Below are positions 10,337 through 20,815 of a DNA stretch of 39,818 nucleotides, piece after piece (the first letter of the stretch is position 1; each line of letters begins with the position of its first letter). The notes beneath the pieces were generated by a model. It was given only the letters and a program-made list of their open reading frames with translations, did no database searches and was not told the origin of the DNA. The stretch covers positions 1 through 39,818 of the forward strand of contig CAMDQY010000002.1 of assembly GCA_945906005.1 (NCBI GenBank), written 5' to 3'. A program made the translations under genes and the position numbers. Origin of the DNA: Novosphingobium sp. Chol11 (GTDB lineage Bacteria; Pseudomonadota; Alphaproteobacteria; Sphingomonadales; Sphingomonadaceae).

Positions 10337-10380
10337 ATTGTGATCCGAAGTCCGCTTGCAGCGAATTCTTGGATCAGACT

Positions 10381-11331
10381 TCAGGGTACCAGCACCGTTG
10401 CTCCCACGGTCTGGCGGGCCTCGAGCGCGCGGTGTGCCTGAGCGGCATCGGCCAAGGCAAAGTGCTGCCGGATGTTGGCATCGATCACACCGCGGCGCAG
10501 CCTGTCGAAGGTGCGCTCGGCGGTTGAGCTGAGCATTCCGGGCGTGGCAATGAAATCGGCGAGCGTTGGGCGGGTCACTCGCAGCGATCCTGCCGCCATG
10601 AGGTCGAGCAGAGATACCGGCGGCACCGCGCCTGAGGCATTGCCGAAGCTCACCATCATTCCGCGCCGCGCCAGGCAGACGAGTGAGGCGCTCCAGCTAT
10701 CCTTGCCGACCCCGTCGAAAACTACGCTGACGCCTTCTCCAGCGGTCAATTCGCGGACCTTGCCGGCGAGTTCGTCAAAGCTGCAATCAAGTACCGTTTC
10801 GGCTTCGACCAGCCGTGCCTTTTCGGGTGAACCGACATGCGCGATCACCCGCACGCCCTTGTCGCGCAACCAGGAGGTCAAAAGCGATCCCGTGCCGCCG
10901 GCAGCGGAATGGACCAGCGCCCATTGTCCGGGCTCGAGCGGTTCGATGTCCGCGGCGAGGTAGCAGGCGGTGAAGCCCTTCACCATGGTTGCCGCTGCGG
11001 TCCTGGCGTCGATATAGTCGGGCAGCTTCACAACCTGTGCGGCACTGCAAAGCCGGTGGGTGGCATAGCCGCCCGCGCCGGTGAGGGCGCCGACCCGGTC
11101 GCCGGGCGACACGGTATCCACGCCTTGCCCGACTGCGATTACCGTGCCCGCGCTCTCTGATCCGAGCGCGATGGGCAGGGGAGCCTTGTAGAGACCCTTG
11201 CGAAAATAGGTGTCGATGAAGTTGAGACCCACTGCCTCAGTTTCGAACAGCACTTCGCCGGGGCCGGGTTCTGGCACGATGAAGTCCTCGCGCTCGATCA
11301 CTTCGGGGCCGCCAAGTTCGCGCACCACCAT
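10381..11331 (-). CDS. Quinone oxidoreductase (zinc-independent MDR family)
   Basis: VGLNFIDTYFRKGLYKAPLPIALGSESAGTVIAVG ... VHSAAGGTGSLLTSWLRDKG; MVVRELGG start. Confidence 0.88.
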   Translation of the reverse strand: MVVRELGGPEVIEREDFIVPEPGPGEVLFETEAVGLNFIDTYFRKGLYKAPLPIALGSESAGTVIAVGQGVDTVSPGDRVGALTGAGGYATHRLCSAAQVVKLPDYIDARTAAATMVKGFTACYLAADIEPLEPGQWALVHSAAGGTGSLLTSWLRDKGVRVIAHVGSPEKARLVEAETVLDCSFDELAGKVRELTAGEGVSVVFDGVGKDSWSASLVCLARRGMMVSFGNASGAVPPVSLLDLMAAGSLRVTRPTLADFIATPGMLSSTAERTFDRLRRGVIDANIRQHFALADAAQAHRALEARQTVGATVLVP

Positions 11332-11357
11332 GCGCCAGCCGCTGATTTCTGTCCCAC

Positions 11358-12949
11358 TCACAGCCGGGTCGCTTTGCGGAAGGTGTCGCTTCGAGCTTGC
11401 ATCCAAGCCCGCGTATATTGCGTGGAATCCGGATCGGCAAGCAGCTCTCCGGGTTGCAGGAAGTCATACAGTTCGTTCATCGGCCCCGCCTTGTTCGAAT
11501 CGGTGCGCACCCAGAAATCGCGAAACGAAATGTCCCAGGGGCGGGTGAGGCCCATGGCAACCACGATCTCGCGCAGCGAATGCAGCGTATTGGCTTGAAA
11601 ACGCGCGACACGCTCGGCCTTGCCATCGACCACCAAGCCTTCCTGACGCCATTGAACCTGCGTGGCGACACCGGTTGGACAATCGCCGGTGTAGCATTTC
11701 ATCGACTGCACGCAGCCAAGCGAGAACATGAAGGCCCGCGCGGCGTTGCACCAGTCCGCGCCGAGCGTGAAGGCCCGCGCCATGCCCGCACCCGAGTGGA
11801 TCTTGCCGGCAACACCTAATCTTAATGCGTTCCCTGAGATTGGTGCCGACCAGCGCATTGCGCAGCAGGATGGCGCCTTCGCGCATCGGCATGCCGACAT
11901 TGTCGGTCAATTCCTGCGGCGCGGCACCGGTGCCGCCCTCAGCGCCATCGACGACGATGAAATCGGGCGTGATCCCCGTATCCAGCATGGCCTTTACCAG
12001 CGCCATGATCTCGTGTGGCAGGCCGACGCACAGCTTGAAGCCCACCGGCTTGCCGCCGGATTGCTCGCGCAGCAGCGCCAGCCATTCCAGGAAGCCGGTT
12101 GGCGTCGAGAAAGCGGAATGCGCGGCAGGCGAATTGCAGTCCTGCCACGGCTCTATCCCGCGCGCCTCTGCCACCTCTTGCGTGACCTTGGGGCCAGGCA
12201 GCATGCCGCCATGGCCCGGCTTGGCTCCTTGGCTCAGCTTGACCTCGATCATCTTTACCTGTTCGGATGCGGCGGTCTTGGCGAACCGACCGGCATCGAA
12301 AGAACCATCCGGCGCTCGGCAGTCGAAATAGCCCGATCCGATTTCCCAGATCAGATCTCCGCCATGCTTCCTGTGATAGCGGCTGATGCCGCCTTCACCG
12401 GTATCGTGTGCAAATCCGCCGAGCTTCGCGCCCTTGTTGAGTGTCTCGATCGCGCGCTGACAGTGAACCGAAGCTCATCGCCGAAATGTTGAGCAGCGAG
12501 CTCTCGTATGGCTGCTTGCAATTTGGCCCGCCGATCGGCACGCGCCAGGTTTGCGGTGCGTCCTCTACGGGGATGATTGAATGGCTGAGCCATTCGTATT
12601 CGGGGGAATAGACATCGAGCTAGGTACCCATCGGGTGCGTGTCGATATCGCCCTTCGCGCGGGCATAGACGAGGCCGCGCTCGTCGATGCTGAACGGCCG
12701 ACCCTCGCTGTCGCTTTCGACGATATAGGCGCGCAGGAACGGGCGCATATCCTCGAACAGCCACCGGATCCGGGCGATCAGCGGGTAATTGCGGCGTAGT
12801 GCATGGCGTTTCTGCACCAGATCGTAGACCGCGACCGCCGCAAGGGGAAACACGGCCACCAAGCCCCAGATCATCGGCCGATACAGTGCGCATACGAGCG
12901 CGGCCGCGACCAGCAGGCTCGGCAGCAGATATCGTGGAATGTTGAGCAT
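11358..12949 (-). pseudogene. FMN-binding glutamate synthase family protein, disrupted (1 nonsense + 2 frameshifts)
   Basis: N-term MLNIPRYLLPSLLVAAAL...DTHPMGT then TAG (12618-12620), continues in frame QLDVYSPEYEWLSHSIIPVEDAPQTWRVPIGGPNCKQPYESSLLNISAMSFGSLSA; frameshift ~12451-12457; then IETLNKGAKLGGFAHDTGEGGISRYH...MIEVKLSQGAKPGHGGMLPGPKV...LRERIKI; frameshift at ~11817; then GVAGKIHSGAGMARAFTLGADWCNAARAFMFSLGCVQSMKCYTGDCPTGVATQ to stop at 11358. Confidence 0.88.
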
Positions 12950-12958
12950 TACCTGGCC

Positions 12959-13656
12959 TCAGCCGAGGTTCGCTGCGAAGAAGTCACGCGTGCGCTGATC
13001 GGCCAATTGCGCGCCCTGTTCGTTGCGGCGCGATCCTGAATCTGCGGCGAAGCCGTGGTCGAGTCCCTCGTAATCGTGGAGCGTGACCTTGGGATGATCG
13101 TCGAGCCCTTCGTGGATTGCCTGTTGCGCTTCTGGACTGACAAAGTGGTCCGCAGTCGGGATGTGCAGCATCAGCGGATTGGCGATGGCGTGCTTCTCGC
13201 CCAGAATTTGGTCGATCATGACGCCATAATAGCCAACGGAAGCATCGATGTCGGTGCGTGCCGCAACTTCGTAGGCGACCTTGCCGCCCATGCAGAAGCC
13301 GGCGAAGCCGACTTTTCTACATGCTGTTCGCGCCGGATCCAGTGAATCACCGCCTCGACGTCATGAAGGCCCTTGAAGAAATCGTGACCCTGCATATAGC
13401 CGAAGGCGCTTTGCAGCTGCTCAGGCACATCGGGATCGAGCTCGATTCCCGGTTCCTGCCTCCAGAACACGTCGGGCGCGACCGCAAGGTATCCAATGCT
13501 CGACCAGTCGTCCGCCTTCTTGCAGATGCCAGGATTCACCCCGAAGATCTCCTGGTAGACGATGATCGCGGCGCGCGGCGTGCCGGCGGGGCGGGAAACA
13601 TAGGCTGGGATAGTGGCCTGGCCGTCCAGGCTGGGTATCGCGGTGTTTGTGGACAT
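12959..13656 (-). pseudogene. Dienelactone hydrolase family protein, frameshifted
   Basis: MSTNTAIPSLDGQATIPAYVSRPAGTPRAAIIVYQEIFGVNP...IHWIRREQHVEK then -1 at an A4 run (13313-13316), rest in another frame: VGFAGFCMGGKVAYEVAARTDID...LDHGFAADSG. Confidence 0.82.
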
Positions 13657-13814
13657 GGCTCTCTCCGGTCTCGCAGTTATATATCCTAGCTTAGTTGCTG
13701 GTTTGCCCGCCTGCAATCTTAGTAAGATCACCGATGTGGGCCGGGGTGTCTGCGATAGACTTTGCGGCAGGCATGTGTCAGCTTCGTTGCCTTGTTACCC
13801 AAGTGGAGAATGGC

Positions 13815-14072
13815 GTGAACATCAACGTTTCGGTCGATTGTACGCCTGAGGAGGCCTGCCGGTTTCTGGGGCTGCCCGACGTCACCAAGGCGGACGAAGT
13901 CTATGTCGAAGCCCTGACCAAGGCGATGAAGGGTGTCGGCAGCATTGAGCAGCTTCAGGAAATGACGAAGTCGATCGCGCCGATGGGCCAATTCGGGCTG
14001 AAGCTATTCCAGCAGATGATGGAAAGCGGCGCGGCGATGAGCGGCATGGGCGGCGGCTCGAAAAAGGACTGA
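13815..14072 (+). CDS. Small conserved protein (DUF6489-like)
   Basis: GTG start, NINVSVDCTPEEACRFLGLPDVTKADEVYVEALTKAMKG..., 85 aa. Confidence 0.65.
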   Translation: MNINVSVDCTPEEACRFLGLPDVTKADEVYVEALTKAMKGVGSIEQLQEMTKSIAPMGQFGLKLFQQMMESGAAMSGMGGGSKKD

Positions 14073-14115
14073 CGCCTGCTGGACTTGCGGCCTGATCCAG
14101 TGGCAGGTTGCTGCC

Positions 14116-15393
14116 ATGCCTGATACGATCTTTGCCTTATCGAGTGGCGCCCCGCCAGCGGCCATTGCGGTGTTGCGGATCAGTGGGCCTTGCGCAGGCC
14201 ATGTTCTCGACGTCATCGCGGCAGGCCGTCCCGCGCCTCGTTGCGCTAGCCTCAGGACCTTGCGTGAGCCGACCGGCGAAGTTCTCGATCGCGCTCTGGT
14301 GCTCTGGTTTCCGGGTCCGGCGAGCAGCACGGGCGAGGATCTCGCAGAATTGCACCTTCATGGCGGGCGCGCTGTCGTGACGGCGGTGGAACGGGCGCTT
14401 GCGGCAATGGAAAAGTTGCGCCGCGCAACTCCTGGCGAGTTTACCCGTCGCGCTTTTGCGAATGGGCGGATCGATCTGGCCGAGGCTGAAGGGCTGGCCG
14501 ATCTGCTCGCTGCGGAAACCGAACTGCAACGGCGAAGCGCGTTGGTTCTTGCGGGCGGGGCGCTGTCACGGCAGGTCGAGGATTGGCGCACGACGTTGCT
14601 GTCACTTTCAGCCGAGGTGGAATCTGCGCTCGATTTCTCGGACGAGGATGATGTGTCGCCGTTATCGCCGGCCTTTGGAGAGGGTTTGTCGCTTCTGGGG
14701 ACGGAAATCCGAGTTTGGCTCGACAGGCCACGCAGCAAGGCTCTTCGTGAGGGGTTCAGGATTGTGCTAGCCGGCCCGCCCAACGCTGGAAAAAGTAGTC
14801 TTTTCAATGCATTGGTGAGCAGCAATGCAGCCATCGTTTCTGCCATCGCGGGAACTACTCGCGATGTATTGATTCGCAGCGTGGCGATCGATGGCGTGCC
14901 GTTCCAGTTTCTCGACACTGCCGGCGTCCATGAACAGGCCGAAGATCCGATCGAACGCATCGGGATAGCCCGCGCACGTGACGCTGCTGGTAACGCGGAT
15001 CTTGTCTTGTGGCTCGGACCGGAGGGTGAGGGTCCGTTTGGGGTTTGGGAACTGGAGACACGCAGTGACCTGGAAGCTCGCGAGCGCAAGGCGGATCCGC
15101 GCCATGTTGTATCGGCGATGACTGGCGAGGGTCTGCGAGGCTTGTTCGCCGATCTGGCGAACTCGGCACGCCAGGCTATGCCCAAGCCTGGTGAAGCGGC
15201 GCTCAACGCGCGGCAGGCTGCTCTGCTTGAGGCCGCGGCAGGCGCGCTTTCGGATGCTGGGATCCAGAGCGATCCGTTACTCGTGGCCGAAGACCTGCGC
15301 AGCGCTAGGGTCGCTTGCGATGCTCTGCTCGGCCGCACTACGACCGAAGACATGCTCGACGCGCTGTTCGGACGCTTTTGCGTCGGTAAGTGA
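14116..15393 (+). CDS. mnmE: tRNA uridine-5-carboxymethylaminomethyl(34) synthesis GTPase MnmE
   Basis: [25 protein letters not shown] ... [32 protein letters not shown] ... FGRFCVGK C-terminus. Confidence 0.97.
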   Translation: MPDTIFALSSGAPPAAIAVLRISGPCAGHVLDVIAAGRPAPRCASLRTLREPTGEVLDRALVLWFPGPASSTGEDLAELHLHGGRAVVTAVERALAAMEKLRRATPGEFTRRAFANGRIDLAEAEGLADLLAAETELQRRSALVLAGGALSRQVEDWRTTLLSLSAEVESALDFSDEDDVSPLSPAFGEGLSLLGTEIRVWLDRPRSKALREGFRIVLAGPPNAGKSSLFNALVSSNAAIVSAIAGTTRDVLIRSVAIDGVPFQFLDTAGVHEQAEDPIERIGIARARDAAGNADLVLWLGPEGEGPFGVWELETRSDLEARERKADPRHVVSAMTGEGLRGLFADLANSARQAMPKPGEAALNARQAALLEAAAGALSDAGIQSDPLLVAEDLRSARVACDALLGRTTTEDMLDALFGRFCVGK

Positions 15394-15439
15394 CGTTCCA
15401 CTTGGAACATTGCGGCTAATTCGGGTAGGCGCGTCGGCC

Positions 15440-17287
15440 ATGCAGAGCTTCGACATCATTGTCATCGGCGGTGGCCATGCGGGCTGCGAGGCGGCAGGCG
15501 TTGCTGCGCGGATGGGTGCGCGCGTCGCACTGGTGAGCTTCGACCTTGATGCGATCGGCGCGATGAGCTGCAACCCGGCGATCGGCGGGCTCGGCAAGGG
15601 CCATCTGGTGCGCGAGGTCGATGCATTCGACGGCCTGATCGCGCGCGCCGCCGATGCTGCTGCAATCCATTACCGCATGCTCAATCGCTCGAAGGGCAGC
15701 GCGGTCTGGGGGCCGCGGGTTCAGGCCGACCGCACATTGTTCAAAGCGGCGATCCAGCAATTGCTCAAGCAGCAGGGCGACCTGACGCTGATTGCCGGGG
15801 AGGTGAGCGCTTTGCGCGAATCTGGCGGCAGGATCACCGGTGTAGAATTGGCGGACGGCGCTGGTTTCGAAGCCAAGGCGGTAGTGCTTTGCACTGGCAC
15901 TTTCCTTGGCGGTACGCTCTTTCGTGGCGAGGATCGGTTCGAGGGCGGGCGGATCGGTGAGGCGTCTGCACAACGGCTCGCTGCCCAGTTGCGCGAGGCC
16001 GACCTGCCGATGGCCCGGCTCAAGACCGGGACACCACCCCGGCTCGATGGTCGCACGATCGATTGGGCGCGTCTGGAAGAGCAGCCTTCGGACAGTGAGG
16101 CATGGACGATGTCGGCGCTGTCAAAGGGGCGGACTAATCCGCAGCTCTTCTGCGCGATCACGCGCACCAATCCACGCAGCCACGAGATCATTCGCGAGAA
16201 CCTCCATCGCTCGCCACTTTTTAGCGGGGCGATAGGCGCGACCGGGCCGCGCTATTGCCCTTCCATCGAGGACAAGATCCATCGCTTTGCCGACCGCGAG
16301 GGGCACCAAGTGTTCCTCGAACCCGAAGGACTTTCCAGCCATCTCGTCTATCCCAACGGGATCAGTACTTCGCTGCCGGCCGAGGTGCAGCAGGAGATGC
16401 TGCGCACCATGCATGGGCTTGAGAACGTGACCATGGACGTGCCTGGTTATGCGGTGGAATATTACCATGTCGATCCGCGCGCGCTTCGCCCCAGCCTCGA
16501 AATGCGCCAGATATCCGGTCTCTATTGCGCGGGGCAGATCAACGGCACTACAGGTTACGAAGAGGCGGCTGCGCAAGGGCTTGTCGCCGGGATGCACGCG
16601 GCGGCCGTAGTGCTGGGGCGTGAGCCGGCTGCGATCGATCGGGCAAACTCCTATCTGGCGGTGATGGTGGATGACCTGACCTTGCATGGCGTTACCGAGC
16701 CATATCGCATGCTGACCGCGCGTGCCGAGTATCGGCTACGGTTGCGCGCCAACAACGCCGCGACTCGCCTGTCTGGCCTTGCAGAAAGGGCGGGGTGTCT
16801 TGGAGACGAGCGGCGGGACTGGCTGCAGCGACGCGAGGGCCAGCGCGCTGGTCTTGATCACGCATTCGACCGGGAGGTTGGGGCAAGCCAATTGCGTGAG
16901 CTTGGTATCAATGTGCGCGCGGATGGCGGCAAGTTGACACTGCGCGAGTGGATGCGCTTCGATGGCGTGAGCGCCGATGTCGCGCTGCATTGGATCGAAG
17001 GGGGCGAGAGCTCGAACGCGGATCTGCTAGCCGAAATGGCGGAGGACGCGGCCTATGCGCCCTACCTTGCTCGGCAAGAGGCCGAACTGCGAGATATGCG
17101 AGCGAGCGATGGCCTGGCGCTCGGCGATCATTTCCCTTACGATCGGATCGCTGGTCTGTCGCGCGAGATGGTGGAGCGGTTATCTGCGGCGCGCCCTGCA
17201 ACTTTGGCTGCCGCCGGCCGCGTGCCGGGTATTACGCCTGCTGCGCTCGCCACGCTGCTGGTCCACGCACGGCGGCTGGCTGCATGA
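15440..17287 (+). CDS. mnmG: tRNA uridine-5-carboxymethylaminomethyl(34) synthesis enzyme MnmG
   Basis: [31 protein letters not shown] ... [27 protein letters not shown] at 15440. Confidence 0.97.
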   Translation: MQSFDIIVIGGGHAGCEAAGVAARMGARVALVSFDLDAIGAMSCNPAIGGLGKGHLVREVDAFDGLIARAADAAAIHYRMLNRSKGSAVWGPRVQADRTLFKAAIQQLLKQQGDLTLIAGEVSALRESGGRITGVELADGAGFEAKAVVLCTGTFLGGTLFRGEDRFEGGRIGEASAQRLAAQLREADLPMARLKTGTPPRLDGRTIDWARLEEQPSDSEAWTMSALSKGRTNPQLFCAITRTNPRSHEIIRENLHRSPLFSGAIGATGPRYCPSIEDKIHRFADREGHQVFLEPEGLSSHLVYPNGISTSLPAEVQQEMLRTMHGLENVTMDVPGYAVEYYHVDPRALRPSLEMRQISGLYCAGQINGTTGYEEAAAQGLVAGMHAAAVVLGREPAAIDRANSYLAVMVDDLTLHGVTEPYRMLTARAEYRLRLRANNAATRLSGLAERAGCLGDERRDWLQRREGQRAGLDHAFDREVGASQLRELGINVRADGGKLTLREWMRFDGVSADVALHWIEGGESSNADLLAEMAEDAAYAPYLARQEAELRDMRASDGLALGDHFPYDRIAGLSREMVERLSAARPATLAAAGRVPGITPAALATLLVHARRLAA

Positions 17288-17925
17288 TAACCGATGAAGC
17301 GCAGGCGCGGGCCTGGCTGGAATTGCTCCCGCAATGCGATGCTCTGGCTCTGGAGCGTCTAGAGAAATTGATCGACTTGTTGCGCGAGGAGAACCAGCGC
17401 CAGAACCTCGTTTCGCGAACAACGTTGGATGCGGTTTGGTGTCGCCATCTAGTGGATAGCGCCCAACTCCTCGGCCATGTTCCACGTGAAACATCTGGTG
17501 CTTGGCTCGATCTGGGTACGGGCGCTGGGTTTCCCGGTCTCGTTATTGCAATTCTTTGCCCTGAAATGAGCGTGCAGATGGTCGAATCGCGCAGCCGTCG
17601 GGCGGAATGGCTGGAACGCGCCTGCATTAAGCTGGGACTCGAGCAAGCCGTGGTGATCGGCAAACGCGTCGAGACCCTGCACGAATCCAAATTCGACGTT
17701 ATTTCGGCACGAGCCTTCGCACCCCTCGCCAAGCTACTGGACTTATCCGCCCGATTCTCCACAACTACGACAGTGTGGCTGTTGCCCAAGGGCGCGTCGG
17801 CACAGCATGAACTCGATAATCTTGGCGGATGGATTCACAAGTTTCACGTGAAACCATCGCTTACCGACCCAAATGCAGGGATAATTGTCGGGACCGTGAC
17901 CGGCAGGAAGGCCAGAAAATCGTGA
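17284..17925 (+). CDS. rsmG: 16S rRNA (guanine-N7)-methyltransferase RsmG
   Basis: [23 protein letters not shown] ... [21 protein letters not shown] ... [14 protein letters not shown]; 4-bp overlap with mnmG. Confidence 0.95.
   Translation: MITDEAQARAWLELLPQCDALALERLEKLIDLLREENQRQNLVSRTTLDAVWCRHLVDSAQLLGHVPRETSGAWLDLGTGAGFPGLVIAILCPEMSVQMVESRSRRAEWLERACIKLGLEQAVVIGKRVETLHESKFDVISARAFAPLAKLLDLSARFSTTTTVWLLPKGASAQHELDNLGGWIHKFHVKPSLTDPNAGIIVGTVTGRKARKS
17478..17493. promoter_or_regulatory. parS: parS site TGTTCCACGTGAAACA
   Basis: Exact match to the canonical bacterial 16-bp parS (TGTTYCACGTGAAACA class), within rsmG just upstream of parAB. Confidence 0.93.
17840..17855. promoter_or_regulatory. 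parS: parS site aGTTTCACGTGAAACc
   Basis: Perfect 14-bp palindromic parS core GTTTCACGTGAAAC near the end of rsmG. Confidence 0.88.
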
Positions 17926-18698
17926 TTCGCATTGCCGTAGCCAACCAGAAGGGCGGAGTGGGCAAGACGACCACGGCCATCAATATGGCGACCGCGCTGG
18001 CCGCGATGGGTTGGCGGACGCTGCTGGTCGATCTCGACCCGCAGGGCAATGCGTCGACCGGACTCGGCATCGCCACGACAGATCGCAACCATTCCACCTA
18101 CGATATGCTGATCGATGAGATGTCAGTCGCGCAATGCGTGCAGCTGACAGCGATCCCGGGGCTCGATATCGTTCCCGCAACAGTCGATCTTTCGGGCGCC
18201 GAAGTCGAACTGGTGACAATGGAGCAGCGCGCCTATCGCCTATCCAAGGTCCTGACGCCTGACTCGCCTTACGAGGTCTGCCTCATCGATTGTCCGCCGT
18301 CGCTGGGCCTCTTGACGCTCAACGCATTGGCTGCCGCGGATATGCTTCTCGTTCCTCTGCAGTGCGAATTCTTCGCTCTCGAGGGTCTGAGCCAGCTGCT
18401 CCAGACAGTCGAACGGGTGCAGCAGGGATTCAATTCCCGGCTCGAAATTGTCGGCGTGGTGCTGACGATGTTCGACCGGAGGAATCGCCTGACCGGTCAG
18501 GTCGCGGAGGACGTGCGTTCGTGCCTGGGCTCGCTCGTGTTCGATTCTGTAATCCCGCGCAATGTCCGCCTGTCCGAAGCGCCGAGCCATGGCCTGCCGG
18601 CGCTGATCTATGATCATAACTGCGCCGGGAGCCGTTCTTATATTGCGCTCGCGCGCGAGTTGATCGGGCGCTTGCCGGAAAGGCGAAAGGCGGCATGA
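17922..18698 (+). CDS. parA: Chromosome partitioning ATPase ParA
   Basis: GTG start [29 protein letters not shown]...LVDLDPQGNASTGLGI...IDCPPSLGLLTLNAL. Confidence 0.96.
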   Translation: MIRIAVANQKGGVGKTTTAINMATALAAMGWRTLLVDLDPQGNASTGLGIATTDRNHSTYDMLIDEMSVAQCVQLTAIPGLDIVPATVDLSGAEVELVTMEQRAYRLSKVLTPDSPYEVCLIDCPPSLGLLTLNALAAADMLLVPLQCEFFALEGLSQLLQTVERVQQGFNSRLEIVGVVLTMFDRRNRLTGQVAEDVRSCLGSLVFDSVIPRNVRLSEAPSHGLPALIYDHNCAGSRSYIALARELIGRLPERRKAA

Positions 18699-19639
18699 GC
18701 GAGGAAGGACACGAGGCAACCCCGGCCAAAGCGCGGCCAAGGGGTCTGGGCCGGGGCTTGGGCGCGCTGATGGGCGAAGCGCGGCGCGAGGAGCCGCTCG
18801 TAGTCGGCCAGAGCGGCGCGCATGGCAGCCTGAGCCCCACTTCCGGCCTTGCCATGCTGGCCATTGCCTCGATTGAGGCGCATCCGGACCAGCCGCGTCG
18901 CCATTTCGACGAGGCCGCGCTTGCCGAACTTGCCGCCTCAATCGAGCAGCGCGGCGTCATTCAACCGGTTATCGTGCGGCCACTGGCACCGGGCCGCTAT
19001 CAAATCGTTGCCGGCGAGCGTCGTTGGCGCGCGGCGCAAAAGGCGCGGATTCACGAGATTCCGGCAATCGTGCGCGATTTGCCCGAGCGCGAGGTCATGG
19101 CGATCGCGCTGATCGAGAATCTTCAGCGCGAAGATCTCAACCCCATCGAGGAGGCGCGCGCCTATCATCGCCTTGCCGACAGCGAAAGCCTGACCCAGGC
19201 CGAGATCGCGAAACTGGTCGACAAGAGCCGCAGCCATGTCGCCAATCTGATGCGGTTGCTGGCATTGCCTGACGACGTCGTGGCGATGGTCGAACGCGGC
19301 GAGCTTTCGATGGGCCATGCCCGCGCACTGATCGGCTGCGACAAGGCAGGCGAGCTTGCCGCCATGGCGATCGCGCGGCAACTTTCGGTGCGGGAGATCG
19401 AAAAGCTGGTGCGGCAAGGTTCTGCGCCGGAGAAAGGCCGGGAAAGATCAGCCAGGCAGAGCGATCCCGCCAAGGACGCAGACATTGCCGCGGTCCAGCG
19501 GCATTTGGAGGAATTCCTGGGCCTGCCGGTCAAGATCAGCACCGATGCCGATCCGCGTTCGGGCGCAGTTACGGTGCGCTATGCGACTCTCGACCAGCTT
19601 GACCTGATATGCCAACGCCTTACCGGCGGGGCAATCTAA
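18695..19639 (+). CDS. parB: Chromosome partitioning protein ParB
   Basis: RGLGRGLGALMGE ... RYQIVAGERRWRAAQKARIHEIPAIVRDL ... LIENLQREDLNPIEEARAYHRL. Confidence 0.96.
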   Translation: MSEEGHEATPAKARPRGLGRGLGALMGEARREEPLVVGQSGAHGSLSPTSGLAMLAIASIEAHPDQPRRHFDEAALAELAASIEQRGVIQPVIVRPLAPGRYQIVAGERRWRAAQKARIHEIPAIVRDLPEREVMAIALIENLQREDLNPIEEARAYHRLADSESLTQAEIAKLVDKSRSHVANLMRLLALPDDVVAMVERGELSMGHARALIGCDKAGELAAMAIARQLSVREIEKLVRQGSAPEKGRERSARQSDPAKDADIAAVQRHLEEFLGLPVKISTDADPRSGAVTVRYATLDQLDLICQRLTGGAI

Positions 19640-19665
19640 CCGCCCTATTTATGGACTGAATTCAA

Positions 19666-20133
19666 TTACTTAAGGAGGGTTCGCTTGCCGGGCGCGATCT
19701 TGACGCGCTTCGTGGGCGGCGGTGCCGCGCGAACCGGCTCGTCGATATATTCTTCTTCGTACTCAACGGTTTCGGTGCAGGCGCACGAATCGCTCGACCT
19801 GCGCGGGCGTTTGATCATTGTCGCGCCGCGCTGCCCACCATAGGCCGCCTGATGGGTCTGGTAGTAGGCGTAGTAGTCATCGTAGTAACTCTCGCAGCTT
19901 TCCCACGCGCGGTCATGGTCGCGCAGGCGATCTTCCCGGCGCGCATGATCATAGCCCGCAGTCAATCGCTCGCTGCATTCCTCAACCCAGCGCTCGCGTG
20001 TGGCATGATCCGGCGCGTAGGCCTCCGAATGGCGCATTTGCGGTCCGTCATTCGCAAGGGCGGGACAGGCCGCGGCGGCGAGGGCGAGCGCCAATGCGGC
20101 GGCGGCATGATGCAGCAGGCGGCGCATGGCCAT
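19666..20133 (-). CDS. Exported hypothetical protein, Tyr/Glu/Arg rich
   Basis: Signal peptide MAMRRLLHHAAAALALALAAAACPALA; SCESYYDDYYAYYQTHQAAYGG repeat-like region; basic C-terminus. Confidence 0.65.
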   Translation of the reverse strand: MAMRRLLHHAAAALALALAAAACPALANDGPQMRHSEAYAPDHATRERWVEECSERLTAGYDHARREDRLRDHDRAWESCESYYDDYYAYYQTHQAAYGGQRGATMIKRPRRSSDSCACTETVEYEEEYIDEPVRAAPPPTKRVKIAPGKRTLLK

Positions 20134-20268
20134 AATTCAATCCTCTTTGCAGATTCCGGCGCTATTCACCGGCCTTATGACGTCATCCACTACTACATCT
20201 GAGGCGTGGCGCGATAATGCCAAGCGCTGCAGTGCAAATGTCCCAATTCGAAGCAATCGCAAGATGGG

Positions 20269-20751
20269 CTAGATCGAGGCTGCAATGGCGTGGGCCAAAG
20301 CTTCTATTGCTGCCGCATCGGCCGGGCCGAACCGGCCTTGCCGTGGACTGTCGAGATCGATCACCGCGATCACCACGCCTTGCCGCTTGACCGGCACGAC
20401 CAGTTCGGAGCGGCTCGCCGCATCGCAAGCGATATGTCCCGGGAAGGCATGAACATCGGCAACGCACTGAGTTTCACCGCTGAGGGCCGCTGTCCCGCAA
20501 ACGCCGGAGCCGAGCGCGATGCGCAGGCACGCAGGCTTGCCGATGAATGGTCCGAGCACCAGTTCGCCATCAACCATACGGTAGAACCCGGCCCAGTTCA
20601 GCTCAGGCACGAACTGCCAGATCAGCGCGGCCACATTGGCCATGTTGGCAACGCCGTCGCTCTCCCCGGCAACGAGCGCGCTCGCGGCCTCGACGAGGTC
20701 ATCGTACAGATCCGGCCCCGATGTGCCCGGCTGCGGTGCAAAATCGAACAT
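20269..20751 (-). CDS. GAF-domain protein, free methionine-(R)-sulfoxide reductase-like
   Basis: NWAGFYRMVDGELVLGPFIGKPACLRIALGSGVCGTAALSGETQCVADVHAFPGHIACDAASRSELVVPV with conserved Cys positions. Confidence 0.85.
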   Translation of the reverse strand: MFDFAPQPGTSGPDLYDDLVEAASALVAGESDGVANMANVAALIWQFVPELNWAGFYRMVDGELVLGPFIGKPACLRIALGSGVCGTAALSGETQCVADVHAFPGHIACDAASRSELVVPVKRQGVVIAVIDLDSPRQGRFGPADAAAIEALAHAIAASI

Positions 20752-20815
20752 CACCACACCCTGATACACGGATTTGGTTGCCGCAAGCGCCATGCAGACC
20801 TATTTCGCGCAAACC

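Noticed and set aside
10338-10380. Possible terminator between terC-like and quinone oxidoreductase (tgatccgaagtc ... ggatcagacttc)
   Set aside because: The inverted segments are not nested into one stable stem and there is no T-run; too weak to annotate.
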